Below, in pieces: positions 26,611 to 34,483 of a stretch of DNA of 64,000 bases. Location of the stretch: assembly GCA_017164015.1 (NCBI GenBank), contig CP071065.1, forward strand, positions 3,697,918-3,761,917, given 5' to 3'. Under the pieces are notes generated by a model. It had not been told where the DNA came from, did not search any database, and was given only the letters and a program-made list of their open reading frames with translations. Within the stretch, counting starts at the first letter, position 1; each line of letters opens with the position of its first letter. The DNA is from Nostoc sp. UHCC 0702 (GTDB lineage: Bacteria > Cyanobacteriota > Cyanobacteriia > Cyanobacteriales > Nostocaceae). The translations under genes and the position numbers were made by a program.

Positions 26611-26676
26611 TGTAAATCACGCCACCGCTATCAGCCAAAATTTTTATAGGCAAGAAAGAACACAGGTACAGTCATA

Positions 26677-27651
26677 ATGGATATTAAAAATGGCTTTGTT
26701 GGCACAGTTGGTAACACACCCTTAATTCGCTTAAACAGCTTTAGTGAAGAAACAGGCTGCGAAATCCTCGCTAAAGCCGAATTTCTCAATCCTGGCGGTT
26801 CAGTCAAAGACCGCGCCGCACTTTACATTATCCAAGATGCGGAAGAAAAAGGTTTGCTCAAGCCTGGTGGCACCGTCGTAGAAGGAACCGCTGGTAATAC
26901 TGGTATTGGATTAGCCCATATTTGCAACGCTAAAGGCTACAAATGCCTAATTATTATCCCTGATACCCAATCACAAGAAAAAATAGATGCATTGACAGCA
27001 TTAGGGGCAGAAGTTCGTCCCGTCCCTGCCGTACCTTACAGAGATCCAAATAACTATGTCAAGCTATCGGGCAGAGTCGCCGCCGAGTTAGAAAACGCTA
27101 TTTGGGCGAATCAGTTTGATAATTTAGCCAATCGTCGCGCTCATTACGAAACCACAGGCCCAGAAATTTGGGCCCAGACAGATGGTAAAATTGATGCATG
27201 GACAGCTGCTACCGGTACTGGTGGTACCTTTGCCGGAGTAGCGTTGTACCTTAAAGAACAAAATCCGGCGATTAAAAGCGTCGTTGCCGACCCCCTGGGT
27301 AGCGGACTTTATAGCTATATCAAAACAGGTGAAATCAAAATAGAAGGAAATTCCATCACCGAAGGAATCGGTAACAGTCGCGTCACAGCCAACATGGAAG
27401 GCGCACCCGCTGATGATGCCATCCAGATAGATGACAAAGAAGCTTTGCGGGTTGTTTACCAATTACTGCGTCAAGATGGCTTGTTAATGGGCGGTTCGAC
27501 GGGTATTAATGTTGCGGCTGCTGTTGCCTTGGCAAAGCAATTGGGGCCAGGACACACCATTGTCACCATTTTATGTGATAGTGGTTCCCGCTATCAATCG
27601 CGGATATTCAACCGTGAATGGCTTGCCTCAAAAGGGCTATCAATAGATTAG
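26677..27651 (+). CDS. cysK: Cysteine synthase A (O-acetylserine sulfhydrylase)
   Basis: 324 residues. A PLP enzyme that makes cysteine from O-acetylserine and sulfide in the cytosol. K44 in NPGGSVKDRAA is the Schiff-base lysine, VEGTAGNTGIGLA (about 68-80) the substrate loop, and TGTGGTFAGVA the phosphate-binding loop. The segment EGIGNSRVTANMEGAPADDA and the GGSTGINVAAA loop place it in the CysK variant group common in cyanobacteria and alpha-proteobacteria rather than the enterobacterial CysK. Length is normal and the gene is intact. It is followed by heptamer repeats and a [2Fe-2S] protein gene. Confidence 0.93.
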   Translation: MDIKNGFVGTVGNTPLIRLNSFSEETGCEILAKAEFLNPGGSVKDRAALYIIQDAEEKGLLKPGGTVVEGTAGNTGIGLAHICNAKGYKCLIIIPDTQSQEKIDALTALGAEVRPVPAVPYRDPNNYVKLSGRVAAELENAIWANQFDNLANRRAHYETTGPEIWAQTDGKIDAWTAATGTGGTFAGVALYLKEQNPAIKSVVADPLGSGLYSYIKTGEIKIEGNSITEGIGNSRVTANMEGAPADDAIQIDDKEALRVVYQLLRQDGLLMGGSTGINVAAAVALAKQLGPGHTIVTILCDSGSRYQSRIFNREWLASKGLSID

Positions 27652-27786
27652 TCAATAGTCAATGGTCATTAGTCATTAGTCATTAGTCAATAGTCAATGG
27701 TCATTAGTCATAAATTCAGACTTTTGATAAATAACAAAAGACTTTTGACTTTTGACAAAGGACTTTTGACAAAGGACAAAGAACAA
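27652..27786. repeat. STRR heptamers and TTTTGAC repeats
   Basis: TAGTCAATGGTCAT-type heptamers (27650-27710) and ACTTTTGACAAAGG-type units (27740-27786). Non-coding spacer; a frame through it would only add 30 unrelated residues to the next protein. Confidence 0.82.
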
Positions 27787-28119
27787 ATGACTGACATCAC
27801 AAAATCATCAAACTTTTCCCAAACAGACCAGCCAACTTTTCCTAAGTGTGTGCGGGTGTGCCAAAATCGCACTTGTAAAAAGCAAGGTGCTGCAAAGGTA
27901 TTGGCAGCTTTTGCAGCTTTGCCAGTCCCAGGTGTGACGGTCATGGCTAGTAGCTGTTTGGGACAATGCGGTAATGGGCCAATGCTTTTAGTGTTGCCTG
28001 ATATGGTTTGGTATGGCGGTGTTCGACCCGAAGAAGTACCTCTGGTGGTAGAAGAACACTTATTAGGTGGCCAAAGAGTCAAACAAATGCTTTACTATCG
28101 GTTTCATCCCCACGGATAA
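27787..28119 (+). CDS. (2Fe-2S) ferredoxin domain-containing protein
   Basis: 110 residues from ATG 27787, just after the repeat array. A thioredoxin-like [2Fe-2S] ferredoxin fold with ligand cysteines in CVRVCQNRTCKKQGA and SSCLGQCGNGPMLLV, the same arrangement as the small ferredoxins related to NuoE. The rest (LPDMVWYGGVRPEEVPLVVEEHL) is the typical dimerising end. It presumably transfers electrons in the cytosol; the partner is not known. No operon link to cysK is certain, although both relate loosely to sulfur and redox chemistry. Confidence 0.88.
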   Translation: MTDITKSSNFSQTDQPTFPKCVRVCQNRTCKKQGAAKVLAAFAALPVPGVTVMASSCLGQCGNGPMLLVLPDMVWYGGVRPEEVPLVVEEHLLGGQRVKQMLYYRFHPHG

Positions 28120-28176
28120 AGCTAATTAAAAAAAATATACAGATCTCCACTATTGTTGACTGAAGTGAGGCATCCA

Positions 28177-29079
28177 ATGAACATTCAGCAGCTACGACAA
28201 TCTTTGAAACTGAAGTGGCTGAATTACTACGAGGAAAATCGTTCTTGGTTGGTCAAAATGCGAGTTTGGCACACCTATGATGGTTTGCGGCGTCCTTCGT
28301 CTGGTTTTATTTTGGCTACTCTGTCTGTTTTAGAAGCCCAGTTTGATGAAATACTTGCTTTTATTCTGGATCTAAATAATAATCCGGATGAAATAGTTGC
28401 AGCTTTAGGTCTCAACTTTAATCCTGATGAAGAATTAGGTTCAATCAATTTCAAGCATTCTCTAGCTGCCAACGAAGTTGAAAGTGAGTCTTTACAAGAA
28501 AAACCTTGTGAAGATAAACATGTGGCATCGGTTGCTGTGACTCAAATTGCCCAACAATCTCCGGCTTCGGTGTTACATACCCAAAAGCAGCCCTTGGAAT
28601 TGGCAAGCGCATATAAACCTGTAGTATCATTTACAACTAATACTGAGGTAGTTCGCACGCAAAAACCAGTACCAGCGATCGCAATTGTCACTAAGATTGC
28701 TCCCCAATCGCTTGGAAGGACACCATACTCGACCAAGCTTGCTGCTAGTTCACTACAGCAAAATCAACCAGCCAGATCAAGAGTAGCATTGCTAGAAAAT
28801 ACTAACGAGATTACCAGCAATCGCAAATCAGTGCGATCGTTAGAAATTACCACTGAGGTTCCCATCATCGCCAAAACCCTGCCAGCATCGCCATTAGCTA
28901 GCGAATTCACCGTAGTTAAAGATGTTCACAGCAACGGCAATGGGAAGGTGCAGCCAGCAGACATTCCCAAGAAAGTGAATCTATCTCCTACCACTAATGC
29001 CCGTAGTCTAGCTTCTTGGGTAGATGAGTTTTGTCAGGGTGCGGCATGGGATCGAGAGGACGCTATTTCTATCAAATAA
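28177..29079 (+). CDS. DUF5331 domain protein
   Basis: 300 residues from ATG 28177 (an alternative eight codons upstream does not fit the family). The N-terminal 90 residues, MNIQQLRQSLKLKWLNYYEE through VAALGLNFNPDEEL, are the cyanobacterium-specific DUF5331 domain, of unknown function. The central 180 residues are low-complexity, rich in Ser, Thr, Ala, Gln and Val, and probably unstructured. A short conserved tail, ARSLASWVDEFCQGAAWDRED, ends the protein. No signal peptide or membrane span, so it is likely cytosolic. The SDR gene follows 7 bp later, so they are co-transcribed. Confidence 0.85.
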   Translation: MNIQQLRQSLKLKWLNYYEENRSWLVKMRVWHTYDGLRRPSSGFILATLSVLEAQFDEILAFILDLNNNPDEIVAALGLNFNPDEELGSINFKHSLAANEVESESLQEKPCEDKHVASVAVTQIAQQSPASVLHTQKQPLELASAYKPVVSFTTNTEVVRTQKPVPAIAIVTKIAPQSLGRTPYSTKLAASSLQQNQPARSRVALLENTNEITSNRKSVRSLEITTEVPIIAKTLPASPLASEFTVVKDVHSNGNGKVQPADIPKKVNLSPTTNARSLASWVDEFCQGAAWDREDAISIK

Positions 29080-29086
29080 GGAAAAT

Positions 29087-29770
29087 ATGGTCAAGCGCAT
29101 CGTCATCACTGGCATCAGTCGAGGTCTTGGTTATGCTATGGCTGAGCAATTTATTCATGAGGGACACACTGTTTATGGTTGTGTTCGTTCAGAAACGGTA
29201 GTGGAGAAACTACGCCAAAAGTTTGGTTCGCCCCATGATTTTGCTGTGGTAGATGTTACCAATGAACAGCAAGTCCAAACTTGGGCACAGCGTTTACTCA
29301 GCCAATATGAACCACCAGATTTGCTGATTAATAATGCGGCAATTATTAATTATCTAGCACCTCTGTGGAAAGTTCCTACTGAGGAGTTTTCCCAGTTGAT
29401 TGATATCAACATCAAAGGAGTTTTTCATGTAATTCGCCACTTTGTCCCAGCAATGGTAGAAAAAAAACACGGCATCATAGTTAACTTTAGTTCTGGCTGG
29501 GGGCGTTCTACTTCTGGTGAAGTTGCACCATACTGCGCTTCCAAGTGGGCAATTGAAGGGCTAACTCGTTCTCTAGCTCAAGAATTACCCCCTGGTATGG
29601 CTGCTGTTCCCCTCAACCCTGGAATCATTAATACTGATATGTTGCAAATTGGTTTTGGAGAAGAAGCGGCTGATTACCCAACTGCTTCAGAGTGGGTAAA
29701 AAAAGCAGTTCCCTTTATCTTGCAATTGCAACCCAAGGATAACGGTGTGCCTTTGTCAGTCCCAGAATGA
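29087..29770 (+). CDS. Short-chain dehydrogenase/reductase
   Basis: 227 residues from ATG 29087, chosen because AAGGA lies 6 bp upstream and the Rossmann strand begins at once: KRIVITGISRGLGYAMAEQF (TGxxxGxG at 8-15). Also present are NNAAI at about 82-86, the catalytic Ser in VNFSSGWG, and YCASK with the active Tyr and Lys. PLNPGIINTDM is the PG motif. A classical SDR using NAD(P)H; the substrate is unknown. It follows DUF5331 by 7 bp, so they form an operon. Unlike the SDR remnant at 15896, this one is complete. Confidence 0.9.
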   Translation: MVKRIVITGISRGLGYAMAEQFIHEGHTVYGCVRSETVVEKLRQKFGSPHDFAVVDVTNEQQVQTWAQRLLSQYEPPDLLINNAAIINYLAPLWKVPTEEFSQLIDINIKGVFHVIRHFVPAMVEKKHGIIVNFSSGWGRSTSGEVAPYCASKWAIEGLTRSLAQELPPGMAAVPLNPGIINTDMLQIGFGEEAADYPTASEWVKKAVPFILQLQPKDNGVPLSVPE

Positions 29771-29813
29771 GGTAGGGGAATGGGGAGCAGGGGAAAAATT
29801 TTGGTCATAACAG

Positions 29814-29960
29814 GATTTGAAGTGGGAGTTATTCGATAATCTGGAACATTTGCGAACTAAGGTTGCTGAACTTCTTGCTCAACTGACTTCTCAAGTGGCT
29901 GCTTCTCTGACTGGCTATGATTTCATTTTGAATGCCCTATCTGTCGCAAACATTTTTTGA
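29814..29960 (+). pseudogene. IS630-like transposase, C-terminal remnant
   Basis: About 48 codons reading WELFDNLEHLRTKVAELLAQ, LTSQVAASLTGYDFI and LNALSVANIF before a stop. Such a tail (LTGxxFILxAL) ends many cyanobacterial IS630-type transposases. The catalytic DDE region is absent. It marks an old insertion between the SDR gene and the dead toxin-antitoxin pair. Confidence 0.6.
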
Positions 29961-30124
29961 ATTGGTATAACATTGTCGAGTAGTTTTCAATCTCAACTAA
30001 TAGATCTGTTGCAAAAGTCGTCTTTCCGCAATCTTCTCAGCGACTCAGCGACTCAGCGACTCTGCGTGATACCAAAAAATATTGATGCAAGAGGTCAAAT
30101 AGTTAGGTATTTTTCTATATATAT

Positions 30125-30514
30125 TCAAATAGTTATACCGTTTCTTTGTGAAGCTGCAATATATTTTACCCCCCGGCTAGCGCCGTCCCCCCTTGGTAAG
30201 GGGGGAGGTAAATCATCCCTATCCTGCACGTAATTCGCTCCTACCAACTCTCCCCATAACAATATCACTGATAAATCTAATGGTAAAATTCTTTCCTCGA
30301 ATCCTATAAGTAATTCATTTTCAAACCAGTCTTGAATATCCTTTTTCCGCAAGAATTCAGGTAGTTTTTCAATTCTCTTTCTAATTTCACCAATGGTGAT
30401 TACACTTAGAAAAAGATTGTTTGTATCTATCCCTTTAAGCCAATCAATTAGTTTTTGATTGGGCAGCTTGGCGATCAATTCAGAAATAATATTTGTATCT
30501 AAAATATAGCTCAT
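30125..30514 (-). pseudogene. VapC-like PIN toxin with in-frame repeat insertion and lost end
   Basis: 129 codons of a PIN-domain ribonuclease. MSYILDTNIISE has the first catalytic Asp (D6) and SVITIGEIRKRI the Glu (E43). Near the third acidic site (DRDD) a 48-bp palindromic repeat (30165-30212) is inserted in frame, adding 16 residues (LPPPLPRGDGASRGVK) before YIAAS, the helix that normally follows directly. The protein then stops early, missing the usual final strand and about 20 residues. The ATG overlaps the antitoxin stop (ATGA), the standard TA arrangement. With the insertion in the active site and a missing end, it is probably inactive. Confidence 0.8.
30165..30212. repeat. 48-bp palindromic repeat inside the PIN gene
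   Basis: Bounded by TTTACC and GGTAAA, with CCCCCCTT/AAGGGGGG and CGGCTAGCGCCG cores. Length is exactly 16 codons, so the frame of the toxin gene is kept. Confidence 0.75.
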
Positions 30515-30735
30515 AATAATTCTACTTCGCTGTTGTCAATATCTCTTTGACGTTCTAAATCTATATCCACACCAACGAGAGGAGGATTTTGGAATAATTC
30601 AACTAAATTTTTTGACTCAGTTTTGAGGGGCTGATTTTCTATTTGTCTGGTTAAATAATTTATTAATTCAATCTTTTATTCTCTGGTTAAATTGTCTACT
30701 TCTTGTAATAGTATTTTCACCGATAAATTGCTCAT
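30511..30735 (-). pseudogene. Antitoxin partner of VapC, nonsense-mutated
   Basis: From ATG 30735 the strand encodes MSNLSVKILLQEVDNLTRE, then TAA (30676-30678), then continues in frame as KIELINYLTRQIENQPLK and on to DNSEVELL, stopping at 30511 with TGA that overlaps the toxin ATG. Family members read REEKIELI at this place, so one substitution (GAA to TAA) killed codon 20. At 74 residues the full length is right for such small antitoxins. No later start gives a complete protein. A dead antitoxin implies the toxin was already harmless or is now free of selection. Confidence 0.8.
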
Positions 30736-30933
30736 TTTAATTTTCTTGTTTCAATAATATTAAGACTTATTTTCTTCTAATTATAGTACCCGTTTGCGCG
30801 ATCGCTCCTCAATCTCTCATCATCAAAGCAATCGCTCTTTGGCTTAGGGCTTCGTGGACATCTTACCGACAATTGAGAAGGTGCGTTACGCTTTCGCTAA
30901 CGCACCCTACAAGATCAAGCGATCGCACTAACT

Positions 30934-31017
30934 AATGCCTTAGTAAGCATTGAATCAGTGGAAATCATTGAAGGAGATTTACCAAGTCGCGCTCAGATGC
31001 CAAGCAAAAGCAATTAA
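30934..31017 (+). pseudogene. DUF4160 C-terminal scrap
   Basis: ALVSIESVEIIEGDLPSRAQ is the central part of DUF4160, a small protein usually encoded directly before a DUF2442 gene in toxin-antitoxin-like pairs. Only 27 codons remain, ending in TAA. It overlaps the start of the DUF2442 frame. Confidence 0.65.
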
Positions 31018-31252
31018 CGATCGCACCTTGGTGATTGAATTTACCAATCAAGAAATCAAAAAATATGATATTGTCCATCTTTTAGAAAATCCCGCGTTTG
31101 CTCCACTTCTTCAAAGAGCTTTTTTCAAGAAGTTTCAGGTTGAGCAAGGGGGCTACGGGATTGTGTGGAATGAAAATATTGATCTGAGTGAGTATGAGCT
31201 TTGGAAAAATGGCATAACAGTAGCAGAAGGCGATCGCTCACTTACGCTGTAG
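30950..31252 (+). CDS. DUF2442 domain protein, possibly chimeric start
   Basis: 100 codons from TTG 30950. The DUF2442 core begins near residue 22: NDRTLVIEFTNQEIKKYDIV, then LLENPAFAPLLQRAFFKKFQ and YGIVWNENIDLSEYELW. This is the expected ~75-residue fold. The first 20 residues overlap the DUF4160 scrap in another frame and are unlike the family, so the native start was lost or lies further in. DUF4160-DUF2442 pairs are regarded as a toxin-antitoxin-like module; here the first partner is a fragment. Two HIP1 sites flank the gene. Whether it is still expressed is unclear. Confidence 0.65.
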   Translation: MNQWKSLKEIYQVALRCQAKAINDRTLVIEFTNQEIKKYDIVHLLENPAFAPLLQRAFFKKFQVEQGGYGIVWNENIDLSEYELWKNGITVAEGDRSLTL

Positions 31253-31285
31253 GATAGCAATTGGGTTTTTGCATGATTCGTAACT

Positions 31286-31505
31286 GCGATCGCACTCCCA
31301 CAAAAAAGGCGATCGCCCTTCTCCCTACAAAAAAGCGATCGCTCCTAAATCTCTGGTTATCAAAGCGATCGCCTCTCAATCCCCCTTCACCAGTGATGTC
31401 TAGGATTGGCTACGCCTACGCACTTCTCCAAATCAAAAGCGATCACCCCTCAATTTCCCATCATCAAAGCGATCGCACCTTCCACAAAACAAAAAAGGCG
31501 ATCGC
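31286..31505. repeat. HIP1 octamer cluster
   Basis: Six perfect GCGATCGC sites (31286, 31309, 31335, 31365, 31469, 31498) and one degenerate GCGATCAC (31439) in 220 bp. They are spaced 23-30 bp apart and embedded in partly duplicated CTCCTAAATCTCTGGTTATC-like spacers. More sites lie at 30798, 30919 and 31230. No gene is supported here. Confidence 0.88.
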
Positions 31506-31658
31506 AGAAAACGGGCGTTTCGCCAATATCTATAAGACGCTACGAATAGCTTCCTTATTATTGTTTATTTGTGCAGTACGTAACTTCTAGTTTATATCCG
31601 CTTTGGCTTCTGAAAATAGGTCTTGATTTGGATTTAATTTTTGTTTAAGTCCCACTAA

Positions 31659-33041
31659 TTAAATACTAAAAACAGTACTGAAGAACCAGGTGTAGAATAC
31701 TAAACCAAAAAAAACAATCACTGTTGGGATTACAATTTTCCAGAAAATAGACTTAGGAGGCAAACTATCTTTGACTTCTATAGTTTTTAAAGGGAATTTA
31801 TCAAGTAATTTATCAACTCTTACTTGTTCTTGAACAACTAGATTAAGACCGGGCCAAATGTATTCATAATTATAAGCATTTGGAAACTTTTTAACACCGC
31901 CGAAAATTTTAAACAGATCATCATCAAAATAAGTTGTATCGGTTACTGCTTGGTTGTGAAAAGCAATTAAAGGAGTATCGGTCTGTTTATTAGATAGAGA
32001 AAAGTAAATTTTCTTATCTCGACTAGCAATACAGTCAAAATTAGATTTTGTGTGCCAAAAAGATCGTTTAATCCAGAACTGAGGCTTAATGATTTTGTCG
32101 TCAGCCCCATGCATAATACCAACAGGGACAGATATTTTATGACCAGTATTGCGGATATTTATAGGTTTTCTAACAAAGGGAAGACATAATAGCTTTAAAA
32201 TAAAGATAGCTATATCAGGAATTCCCTTTTCACTACTTGGGGCTGGATCAGCAGTAATAATTTGTTTTGGTAAAAATCTTCGTTTTGACTGACCAATATA
32301 GTAAGGCCAACTTAGTGCCAACAATCCTCCCACAGAATGACCAAATACATAGAAATCAAAATCTAAATTAGAAAGTTCAAGATTGTCTTTACACAAATCC
32401 TCCCAAGCTTTATCAGTCATATCTATGGCGTGGCGAAGCCATTCAATTGGGCTATGTATAAGACTTAATAGAACAGTGGAAAGCAGTTTCATTAGATGCT
32501 TCTCATAACGAGGCTGGAACCAGAAAATAAATAATAGTATTAGGGAAGCTAGAGCAAGACGAATATACTGGTAGTAAGTCGGTTTAACTAATTCTGGAGT
32601 AGCAAACCCAACCTTATTTGAGCGATTTGGATGTTCATCAATATAATCTTCTATTTGAAAATCATCACGTTTGGAAATTGCTTCAGTCAGAATTTTAAAC
32701 CAAAATGATGATGATAATAATTTAGTTTTGTTGGTATTGAAGATATTCTCCGATTCGAGTAAGTAGTCTGGATAGGTACTGTTTTGAAAATCTGGAAAGA
32801 ATATATAATATCCCTGATTAGCCAAGAAGTCTAAATGACATTCATAGAATTTAGGCATACACAAAGCGAAGCCATGCAAGTAAGTAATTAACTTGACTTT
32901 ACCTTGATGCCGACAAGGGTTTTTAGGAACGTAGACTTGAAGAAAATTACCTTTGATATGACTACCTGACTGATATATCGTGTACTTTTTTCTACAAATC
33001 AAATGCCATTTAACATTCACATCTAGATTTTGAAAATCCAT
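31659..33041 (-). CDS. Alpha/beta hydrolase-like membrane protein
   Basis: 460 residues I cannot assign to a named family. Alpha/beta-hydrolase features are visible: a strand-turn LITYLHGFALCM (oxyanion HGF, about 52-63), the nucleophile elbow YVFGHSVGGLLAL (Ser in GHSVG, about 231-243), and a late GIMHGADDKIIKP that fits the acidic residue strand. A hydrophobic span lies in the middle (RLALASLILLFIFWF, about 160-175) and another at the C-terminus (IVIPTVIVFFGLVFYTWFF, about 437-456), so it is probably membrane-bound. The substrate may be a lipid or ester but is unknown. It is not in an operon; another hydrolase-fold gene (DUF1350) is at 46863. Confidence 0.6.
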   Translation of the reverse strand: MDFQNLDVNVKWHLICRKKYTIYQSGSHIKGNFLQVYVPKNPCRHQGKVKLITYLHGFALCMPKFYECHLDFLANQGYYIFFPDFQNSTYPDYLLESENIFNTNKTKLLSSSFWFKILTEAISKRDDFQIEDYIDEHPNRSNKVGFATPELVKPTYYQYIRLALASLILLFIFWFQPRYEKHLMKLLSTVLLSLIHSPIEWLRHAIDMTDKAWEDLCKDNLELSNLDFDFYVFGHSVGGLLALSWPYYIGQSKRRFLPKQIITADPAPSSEKGIPDIAIFILKLLCLPFVRKPINIRNTGHKISVPVGIMHGADDKIIKPQFWIKRSFWHTKSNFDCIASRDKKIYFSLSNKQTDTPLIAFHNQAVTDTTYFDDDLFKIFGGVKKFPNAYNYEYIWPGLNLVVQEQVRVDKLLDKFPLKTIEVKDSLPPKSIFWKIVIPTVIVFFGLVFYTWFFSTVFSI

Positions 33042-33679
33042 GCAATCTCTCCTAATTTAATGAAGTGTTTTGAAGCAATTTAGAAACATAGAAAAATATT
33101 TTTACCTTTCGTTAATTATTACTTTCATAGAACGGCTAAGGCTCAACTCCTAAGATGCACATTTGAGAATCCTGATACAGCAAGGGTTTTATAATTTCCG
33201 AGAAATGTGCTTCTTTCATATGTTGCTAGTGGCGATCGGCGCTAGTTGGGCGCTCATATCTTGCACATCTAAGCACAAACCCTGACAAAGTAAAAAGATG
33301 CACGATAAAGCTACCTCATTCTTATGAACTTTTATCGCTAAATCAAAGGTTAGACTTTTTCACGGAGTATAAAATTACATCATTTTTTTTGGTGCTTCGC
33401 CGTCTCAAATTTCATGCCATCGTTGGTGTCAGTTCTACTGGCCGACTCATTGATAGCCGATATTTAAGAGTGTTGCACATTCATAGGTCAACAAGTCTGC
33501 TTATACCAATTCTATATGAGATTGCGCTTTATTCACGTAGGGGCAATTCATGAATTGCCCCTACAGGGCTTTATTTTCTGTAAGTTTTATAGGCGCATCT
33601 TCATACAGAATCGGTATTAGTTGGTCTCAAATTTCCTGTTTGCGTTTCTTAGTACTACTTCAAGCGTTATGATGGGAAA
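33042..33679. other. 638-bp intergenic region
   Basis: Contains the 113-bp element at 33504-33616 and an older repeat-like stretch at 33150-33300 in which AAGATGCAC appears at both ends and CAAGGGTTTT faces AAACCCTGAC. No coding frame. Confidence 0.6.
33504..33616. repeat. MITE-like element with a perfect 28-bp central palindrome
   Basis: Ends TACCAATTCTATATGAGATT and inverted TACCGATTCTGTATGAAGAT agree at about 19 of 24 positions. TTA at 33501-33503 is repeated at 33617-33619, a likely 3-bp target duplication. The centre, 33537-33564, is a perfect palindrome, GTAGGGGCAATTCA and its complement. Confidence 0.8.
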
Positions 33680-34261
33680 TTAATTCAACGTTTTGTTTTC
33701 TCCATTCAACACCTCAAACCCAGCACTATTAACTTTTGGGGGAACTAACTTGTCACGACTGACTATTTTCCTAACATTAAATTTAACGCAAAGTTTGGTA
33801 TTAGGTGGATTAAATTCACTTCCTGATGCCTGATATATGAAGTAACCACGATTTAACCTAATAGGTCCTTGATTGCATGTTGCAACTAAATCAGTGTTAT
33901 TACTGACAGTTGTTGAACAACTATAGGGTTTAGGAAGGCTGTTTCCAGAAATATTTAACGATATTCTTCCTTTACTAAGTGGATCTAATCCAGCGATAAC
34001 AGATGTAATTAAAGTTGGTTCGTCTACAGGTCCAAATATTGGTGTCACTGTAAATGTCCCATTTTTTACCTGAACACATTGTGTGTTAATAGACCATTTT
34101 GGTTCAAACAACACCTGGGCAGGACTATTTTTAATGAGCGAAGTATTTGACTCTGTATCTGCCATTGCTGTTGCAGAGAATCCTATTGTTAGAAACAATA
34201 CAAACGATATAGCAACTGCCAAAGATATGGCTGAGGAAAAGAACTTCTTCAGTGAATTCAC
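33680..34261 (-). CDS. Secreted hypothetical protein
   Basis: 193 residues with a clear signal peptide (KKFFSSAISLAVAISFVLFL, cleavage after SATAMA near residue 34). The mature part is rich in beta-forming residues and has four cysteines (in NTQCVQV, PYSCSTT, VATCNQG and TKLCVKF), which could make two disulfides in the periplasm or outside. I do not recognise a domain. A real gene by codon use and the signal sequence. It stands alone. Confidence 0.65.
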   Translation of the reverse strand: MNSLKKFFSSAISLAVAISFVLFLTIGFSATAMADTESNTSLIKNSPAQVLFEPKWSINTQCVQVKNGTFTVTPIFGPVDEPTLITSVIAGLDPLSKGRISLNISGNSLPKPYSCSTTVSNNTDLVATCNQGPIRLNRGYFIYQASGSEFNPPNTKLCVKFNVRKIVSRDKLVPPKVNSAGFEVLNGENKTLN

Positions 34262-34483
34262 TATGATTTTCCTTGTTTAACTTCTTGATGCTTTATATAC
34301 CGGAAAACTACAGTATTTTTAGTTTCCTTACTTTAAAGACGATCGCAAACCCCAATTTGTGAATTTTTCGAGTTACAGACATTTTTTCTCCCAAAATCCA
34401 CTCTCAACCCCCATAACCCTTGCTCCCTTTACCTTTCAAAATATTCTCAACTTCCCCACAAGCCGGATACAACAACTGCTGAC

